Positions 61,401-64,000 of a stretch of DNA of 64,000 nt are shown here, one piece after another. Below the pieces are notes generated by a model. It worked only from the letters and a program-made list of their open reading frames with translations, did not search any database and had not been told where the DNA came from. Source of the stretch: Anisus vortex (taxonomy: Eukaryota; Mollusca; Gastropoda; Planorbidae); NCBI GenBank assembly GCA_949126835.1, contig OX421500.1, positions 31,394,641 to 31,458,640 on the forward strand, in the 5' to 3' direction. How positions within the stretch are numbered: position 1 is the stretch's first letter; the number at the start of each line of letters is the position of its first letter. The position numbers and the translations under genes were made by a program.

Positions 61401-62658
61401 TCATCCAATCTATCAGCGTCTATTATTAAAATAATATTTTGCTGGCAGTCTAGGTGACTAGAACTTTATTGCAAACAAACATACATAATCCAGGAAATTA
61501 GACATCTGAATTTAGCAGACAATAAACTCTTGAGCCGTCTAGTGCTGAGAAACAATAGAAACATAGTTGTTGAAGATGTAGAATAAATATAGCACTCCAG
61601 TGTATTATAATATGAGAAATATAGTACAATGGCATCTTGGGTTACGAACTTAATTTTTTTCTGAACTTGGTTCATAACCTGAAACGTTCGTAACATGAAA
61701 CATTGAAATCAATGCAATAAATTCACTCCGTTCCAAGATTTAAAAAATGTTTCTTTTTTTATTAACATCCCATTGTTTACCTGACATACGGCAAAGAATA
61801 TGTGCACTTCACATCTTAAATTTAAATTAAGAGAAAGAAAACGATCAAAATAAATTAAAAGAAGATTTTCAACTTTCTATTTGCTTCTGCAGATTAGTTA
61901 AGCATTTAGCTACATCGACTGATTTGAGTAACTCTTTGTTCTATGATGATGGAGATAAGTTGATTTTGCCATGCTGTACTGATTAGCGATGTCACACACA
62001 CAAACGCTAATTACATAATTATTTACCTCCACTATTATAAATGTATGCTTCCTAGAAGCACCATAACCCTTCTTCTAACTCATAATTGATAGAGTTAACA
62101 AAGACAATAATGAAAGAGAAAAACTGAACAGAGTGCCACTGCTGTAGTAAGGCCAATCAAATCAAGGTTTAGCACATATGGAAAACTAGGATAGGCCTTC
62201 TAGGCTATCGCTAAGTACTGCGAGGTCTTCTTTTGTACTGTAAGCAATCGTTTGTCTCTAACGTTATACCTTCCTATCTGTCTCTCTTCTTTCATAACAG
62301 GAGGCACTATTCGCAACCTGAGACAAAAAATTTGCTAAATTGTTGTTCGCAGGTAAATCGTTCGTAACCCTAGGTACCACTGTACTTAAAAAATGTAGAA
62401 ATGGCAGTAGCCGAACCTCAACCCTTCCTTGACAGGGGCCTTGTTCTATATGTTTGGTTAACTGTGTTTAAATAACATATACTTGTTAGGATCTGAGTGT
62501 AGGTACACTGCCAACTAGTTAATGACTTTGATGTTTCATCTGTCTCCAGCACCAGCCTCGGCCACCTGTGTTTACTCACCAGGGAAGTATAAAGATGAGC
62601 TCAAGTATGGGGGAGAGCAGTGAGAACATAAGTAGCATTACCAAAGATAATATTACCT
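34429..62658 (+). CDS. TBC1D5: TBC1 domain family member 5 (Rab GTPase-activating protein), 3' end beyond window
   Basis: Exons: 34429-34555, 34821-34932, 35919-36027, 36439-36528, 40167-40241, 40802-40869, one of 45085-45187 or 49732-49834, 52050-52138, 54116-54166, 55805-55877, 57883-58067, 60121-60263, 60377-60483, 62550-62658. They join into 480 codons with consistent phases. Hallmarks match TBC1D5: RSSRFRSLIWK (RxxxW, R111-W115), NNPLSQDE, IKQDVIR (I187, D190, R193; arginine finger), YxQ ending at Q228, APLIFVLHCDHQAFLHA, LEHDAY, LEIAPQIYG, LLFGREFPMQDLL and VDYIFVAMLLYI. In vertebrates TBC1D5 acts with retromer on Rab7 in endosomal sorting and autophagy. The N-terminal 80 residues are poorly conserved. 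The ATG at 34429 directly follows a possible acceptor, so the start is tentative. The gene carries a candidate mutually exclusive exon pair and two minisatellites built on its own splice donors. Confidence 0.93.
35685..35840. repeat. Dispersed repeat, copy 2
   Basis: Matches 18195-18420 (GAAGATTATTGCGTCCTACG, GAGTCTAGTCTTGCATC, GGCAACCCATTCCATG). It lies about 80 bp before the acceptor of the third TBC1D5 exon. Confidence 0.7.
36575..36632 (+). mobile_element. SINE family 1 fragment cut by a transposon
   Basis: GGTAAGGTGGTTGGGCATTG, TGCTGGCCACACA and TATGCCATGGTTAC are the SINE body. It stops exactly at the target duplication of the element at 36633-39200. Confidence 0.7.
36633..39200. mobile_element. 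DNA transposon (2.57 kb) with 8-bp target duplication and transposase-like gene
   Basis: The left end is TAGGGTGTCCCA and the right end in reverse is TAGGGCGTCCCA. Subterminal parts also mirror each other (GATGTCTCACCCC left, GGTGTCTCACCCCC right in reverse; GAGGTCCCCCAAGAGG left, GAGGTCCCCCAAAAGC right in reverse). Flanking 8-mers ATGGTTAC at 36625-36632 and 39201-39208 are identical. A degenerate protein gene on the minus strand fills the middle. It sits in the intron after TBC1D5 exon 4. Confidence 0.88.
37110..38765 (-). pseudogene. hAT-like transposase-type protein, decayed
   Basis: Read on the minus strand, pieces in order are: AVLDRTNTSIRKSTMILASA, then after stops NYIPSKSIVHWDGKLLPDVT continuing into GEVTNNVDRLPVLLSS, IGMCFDTTASNTGRLNGAC, LGRNLLWMACRHHMLEVLL and FKRFREKWPEL. 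An in-frame TGA precedes PGALHRAKWMAKAIYALK, and a shifted piece has HSWYLSPELLTLALFS. FDTTASNTG and the CRHH motif parallel the catalytic D and the CxxH motif of hAT-type RNase-H-fold transposases, and the 8-bp duplication agrees. Similar proteins occur scattered in invertebrate genomes as uncharacterised products. It is broken by several stops. Confidence 0.75.
39225..39478 (+). mobile_element. tRNA-derived SINE (family 1), full length
   Basis: Head GGCACTGGTTGTGCGGCAGC, B-box GGGTTCGAATCATGG, body CCCAGCTCTGATGGGTACC, tail CCTATGGATCAATGG. Confidence 0.88.
39645..39730 (-). mobile_element. SINE fragment, reverse orientation
   Basis: GTGGCCATACTAGGGGATTG and GCCAGCACAAAGCCCAGCCA are the inverse of the family-1 3' body. 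Confidence 0.6.
40440..40570 (-). mobile_element. SINE fragment, reverse orientation
   Basis: GTGTGGCCAGCACAATGCC and TTTTCCAACTCACGTCTGAG correspond to the inverse of the family-1 body, diverged. It lies in the short intron between TBC1D5 exons 5 and 6. Confidence 0.55.
40870..45084. other. Long TBC1D5 intron, mostly featureless
   Basis: AT-rich intron sequence with poly-A (about 42357-42374) and T-rich tracts. Apart from the retroelement scrap at 43125-43600, no exon or repeat was convincingly recognised. Confidence 0.55.
43125..43600 (+). pseudogene. Non-LTR retrotransposon scrap
   Basis: The stretch 43135-43205 matches the 3' end of the element at 55921-56924 (GACATGTAA, AAACAGCTCTGCAGACTGGC). 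Further on, VIPGKSAGIRGNADLL resembles the WIPGHxGIxGNExAD motif of element-borne RNase H. No intact domain remains. Confidence 0.45.
45085..45187 (+). CDS. TBC1D5: TBC1D5 alternative exon 7a
   Basis: 103 nt between TGCTAG and GTGCAT, entering in phase 2 and leaving in phase 0. It encodes YPKIEFFQSNQLRNLM then VNILFIFAKENPELSYRQ and continues IKQDVIRT into GMHELLAPL without a frame break. It aligns residue for residue with exon 7b (FF at positions 6-7, IL at 19-20, YxQ at the end). The last codon is the catalytic glutamine of the TBC domain. The donor GTGCAT is weaker than GTAAGT. Confidence 0.85.
45825..45995 (-). pseudogene. Non-LTR retrotransposon C-terminal relic
   Basis: The minus strand encodes KKLDQKLATWRRTMDEEAKA, TNRTWHEIKWLAQDREAWRN and FVSALCSTGSDKE, then a stop. 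This is the common C-terminus of many animal non-LTR polyproteins (W..F..ALC). Only the last 55 or so residues remain. Confidence 0.8.
46540..46604. repeat. 21-bp tandem repeat, ~3 copies
   Basis: Unit CGCTATGAAATACAGCTAGC plus T. Confidence 0.9.
47085..48115. repeat. 42-bp minisatellite, ~24 copies
   Basis: Unit GATATGGAGATACTTTATAC plus TAACACACATAGTTATGTCACT. A variant pair (ATTTATGTCTCTGATATGGGG) recurs at about 47590 and 48010, 420 bp apart (ten units), so a ten-unit block was itself duplicated. Long frames on both strands result from a unit length divisible by three. It lies in the intron between alternative exons 7a and 7b. Confidence 0.95.
48310..49222. repeat. 56-bp minisatellite, ~16 copies
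   Basis: Unit TACTACAATCACTACTATAT plus ATATTTTGTCCAAGTCTAAC plus ATGACACCTATTGTAG. Copies differ mainly by C/T exchanges (CAATC/CAACC, GTCTAAC/GTCCAAC). It is in the same intron as the 42-bp array, about 500 bp before exon 7b. Confidence 0.95.
49732..49834 (+). CDS. TBC1D5: TBC1D5 alternative exon 7b
   Basis: 103 nt between TTTCAAG and GTTTGT, phase 2 to 0, like exon 7a. It encodes FPEVEFFRGPRMNEMM then IDILFCYCREHATNSYKQ. FPE, LFCYxRE and YKQ are closer to the vertebrate TBC1D5 version of this segment than exon 7a is. Both copies keep open frames and splice sites, which argues that both are used. Including both (206 nt) or neither would break the frame. Confidence 0.85.
50510..50750 (+). 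mobile_element. tRNA-derived SINE (family 1)
   Basis: Follows a poly-G tract. Head GGCGGTGGCCAGCGCGTTCA, body TACCCAGCATTGATGGGTAC, tail GGTCCAAAGGGTACTTTAC. A partial second copy of the body (GTAAAAGTAGAAGTGGCTG) follows at about 50785-50885. Confidence 0.85.
51132..51230. repeat. 33-bp tandem repeat, 3 copies
   Basis: Unit GTTTGGTGTATATCCTACCT plus AGGCCATTGTACT. Confidence 0.9.
52580..52839. mobile_element. Palindromic MITE (260 bp)
   Basis: Left end CAAAGACTATAATAAGATGG and right end in reverse CAAAGACTATAATAAGATGG are perfect inverted repeats of 20 bases, and the similarity continues inward (GACCGCTTGC against GACGCTTGC). No coding content. Related to 18833-19224. Confidence 0.88.
54256..54647. 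mobile_element. MITE-like element with GTGACCCTC ends
   Basis: Left end TGTGACCCTCGACC and right end in reverse TGTGACCCTCCACC bound about 392 bp without coding content, directly downstream of the exon at 54116-54166. Confidence 0.7.
54868..55127 (+). mobile_element. tRNA-derived SINE (family 1), best-preserved head
   Basis: GGGGCATGTTAGCCGAGCGG has an A-box-like TAGCCGAGCGGAAGC, and CAGGTTCGAATCCTGG is a perfect B-box. The body and the tail GACGGGTACTTTACTTTAC follow. The head resembles a Leu/Ser-class tRNA but has lost part of the fold, so it is not a tRNA gene. Confidence 0.9.
55132..55609. mobile_element. MITE-like ~478-bp element, copy 2, with 5-bp flanking repeat
   Basis: Left end CAGGGTTCGTAC and right end in reverse CAGGATTCGTATGG. 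AGTTA lies immediately on both sides (55127-55131 and 55610-55614). It matches 241-725 along its whole length. Confidence 0.8.
55943..56653 (-). pseudogene. Retrotransposon RNase H domain (5'-inverted part)
   Basis: The open frame encodes the RNase H core with all expected acidic residues: D in IYTDGSAF, E in FQAEVDAIIIAL, D in IFTDSHSALQ, and the terminal segment LQWIPGHIGIPGNEKADRLA. A short stretch after EEWLK ends at a stop at the insertion border. The ATG-proximal residues before QRQPRIKTS are probably not original protein. The enzyme would degrade RNA in RNA-DNA hybrids; as a fragment it has no known function. Confidence 0.85.
56660..56848 (+). pseudogene. Retrotransposon C-terminal zinc-knuckle fragment (direct part)
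   Basis: The frame reads PTHPPNCRRCPCSKETVDHF then LLECPELTDLRYTLLP and ends ...SIEQLKKNM with TAA at 56849-56851. The C-x2-C-x(n)-H-x4-C pattern is the domain that normally follows RNase H in this type of element. It is on the strand opposite to its RNase H neighbour. Confidence 0.8.
58042..58763 (+). repeat. 43-bp minisatellite made of exon end plus 5' splice site, 17 copies
   Basis: The unit is GAGATAGCCCCACAAATCTA plus TGGCAT|GTAAGT plus CCTGAATGCTA (42-43 bp). The first copy contains the last 26 coding bases of the TBC1D5 exon ending at 58067 and its donor. The next 16 copies lie in the intron. GTAAGT is intact in 16 of 17 copies; the 14th (at about 58622) has GTAAAT. Confidence 0.95.
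59378..60108. repeat. 28-bp minisatellite abutting a 3' splice site, ~26 copies
   Basis: Unit TTTTGCTTGTTGAATGAAGC plus AATAGTAA. Variants carry GGATG, AATCAA or CCATAG. The last copy runs into the T-tract and TATCCTCAG acceptor of the exon at 60121. Open frames in reverse (peptides like LLHSTSKITIASFNKQNYYC) are repeat artefacts. Confidence 0.95.
60484..62549. other. TBC1D5 intron
   Basis: Apart from the mariner-like element at 61625-62384, nothing recognisable was found. Confidence 0.6.
61625..62384. mobile_element. Mariner-like inverted-repeat element, no intact transposase
   Basis: Left end TACAATGGCATCTTGGGTTA continuing CGAAC; right end in reverse TACAGTGGTACCTAGGGTTA continuing CGAAC. 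The ends are bounded by TA, as in Tc1/mariner insertions. No transposase frame was recognised in the 760 bp. Confidence 0.7.
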
Positions 62659-63770
62659 GTAAGTTGTATTCTTGCATTACCCAAAGATAATATCACCTGT
62701 AAGTTGTATTCTTACATTACCAAAGATAATATTACCTGTAAAGATAATATTACCAGCAAAGATAATATTACCTGTAAATTGTATTCTTACATTACCAAAG
62801 TTAATATTACATGTAAGTTGTATTCTTACATTAGCAAAGATAATATCAACTGTAAGTTGCATTCTTACATTACCAAAGATAATATTACCTGTAAAGATAA
62901 TATTACCTCTAAGTTGTATTCTTACATTACCAAAGATAATATCAACTGTAAGTTGCATTCTTACATTACCAAAGATAATATTACCTGTAAGTTGCATTCT
63001 TACATTACCAAAGATAATATTACCCGTAAAGATAAAATTATCTGTAAAGATAATATTACCTGTAAGTTGTATTCTTACATTAGCAAAGATAATATCAACT
63101 GTAAGTTGTATTCTTACATTACCAAAGATAATATTACCTGTAAGTTGCATTCTTACATTACCAAAGATAATATTATCTTTACAGGTATTATTATCTTTGG
63201 TAAAGTGTAAAGCTAATATTACCTGTAAGTTGTATTCTTACATTACCAAAGATAATATTACCTGTAAAGATAATATTACCTGTAAGTTGTATTCTTACAT
63301 TACCAAAGATAATATTACCTGTAAGTTGTATTCTTACATTAGCAAAGATAATATTACCTGTAAGTTGCATTCTTACATTACCAAAGATAAAATTACCTGT
63401 CAAGATAATATTACCTGTAAGTTGCATTCTTACATTGCCAAAGATAATATTACCTGTAAGTGGCATTCTTACATTGCCAAAAATAATATTACCTGTAAGT
63501 TACATTCTTACATTACCAAAGATAATATTACCTGTAAAGATAATATTACCTGTAAAGATAATGTTACCTGTAAGTTGCATTCTTACATTACCAAAGATAA
63601 TATTACCTGTAAGTTGCATTCTTACATTACCAAAGATAATATTACCTGTAAAGATAATATTACCTGTAAGTTGTATTCTTACATTAGCAAAGATAATATT
63701 ACCTGTAAGTTGTATTCTTGCATTACAAAATATGATATTACTGTACCTTTAAGCCACATTCTTACATTAC
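62637..63770 (+). repeat. 39-bp minisatellite starting inside the last visible TBC1D5 exon, carrying its splice donor
   Basis: The unit is ATTACCAAAGATAATATTAC plus CT|GTAAGTTGTATTCTTAC, with extra 18-bp sub-units (AAAGATAATATTACCTGT). The first copy holds the final 22 coding bases of the exon ending at 62658 and the donor GTAAGT. About 20 later copies repeat the donor. The array is open in one frame (ITCKLYSYITKDN repeats), but an extra C in the second copy takes the exon's own frame to a stop soon after 62658. Confidence 0.9.
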
Positions 63771-63780
63771 CAATGCTAAT

Positions 63781-64000
63781 GGTCACTAGTAACTGACATT
63801 GTCGGGGCCTTAATAGTCTTTATTTATTAATATAATATTACCTTCAACAGTACCAGTTAACCTAATTAAATCATTAGGGTGAATATGTTTGTTTTTTTGT
63901 CTAAATTTTCTTAAATTTTGGGAAATGTTTTACAGTAAGAACCTTGTCCTTGAAAATTGGGCTGGGATCCTTTTGTGTAGCTCATATTAGCTCATATATC
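63781..64000. other. TBC1D5 intron, end of window
   Basis: No exon or repeat was recognised; the remaining TBC1D5 exons lie downstream. Confidence 0.5.

Noticed and set aside
62672..63796. Frame of 374 codons over the 39-bp array
   Set aside because: Repeat-driven. It is not in frame with the TBC1D5 exon because of the extra C in copy 2, although an allele without it could be in frame (see finding).

Overview
The window is animal nuclear DNA. It is AT-rich, with split genes that use GT/AG introns, tRNA-derived SINEs, hAT and mariner-type DNA transposons, non-LTR retrotransposon relics and unusually many minisatellites. The protein families (EGF/SEA membrane protein, TBC1D5) and the SINE style suggest a lophotrochozoan, most likely a gastropod mollusc. 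The species cannot be fixed from sequence alone.

Layout. (1) 33-12029 (+): the last 16 coding exons of a single-pass membrane protein with at least 11 EGF-like modules, a SEA-like module, a transmembrane helix and a short tyrosine-bearing tail. A poly(A) signal lies at 12286. (2) 12.3-23.1 kb: gene-poor DNA filled with transposons, including a foldback element hosting a hAT element that hosts a SINE, and a complete 2.66-kb hAT element with degenerate transposase. (3) 23171-24601 (+): 3' part of a second membrane protein (mucin-like Ser/Thr/Pro stretch, transmembrane helix, tyrosine-rich tail). An in-frame TAA is followed by 122 more sense codons that look like further tail. (4) 24.96-26.5 kb: a 21-bp satellite that grew inside a SINE. 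(5) 26.5-34.4 kb: gene-poor DNA with retroelement and hAT relics. (6) 34429-62658 (+): TBC1D5, a Rab GTPase-activating protein, covering the start to just past the TBC domain and continuing beyond the window.

The most striking biology is in TBC1D5. Two 103-nt exons of identical phase (45085-45187 and 49732-49834) encode alternative versions of the same TBC-domain segment, each ending in the catalytic glutamine of the YxQ motif. They have the properties of mutually exclusive exons. Two other exons of the gene end inside minisatellites whose repeat unit consists of the exon's own 3' end plus its 5' splice site. This gives 16 intact GTAAGT donors in a row at 58042-58763 and about 20 at 62637-63770. 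A third array (28-bp unit) fills the end of the intron between the first of these exons and the next.

The two membrane proteins share the style of their transmembrane segments and may be paralogues. No other functional link between the genes is visible. Exon boundaries were read by eye from splice consensus, phase continuity and family similarity. Exon phases sum to an open frame across all 16 exons of the first gene and all 14 of TBC1D5 (using either alternative exon). No transcript data were available.
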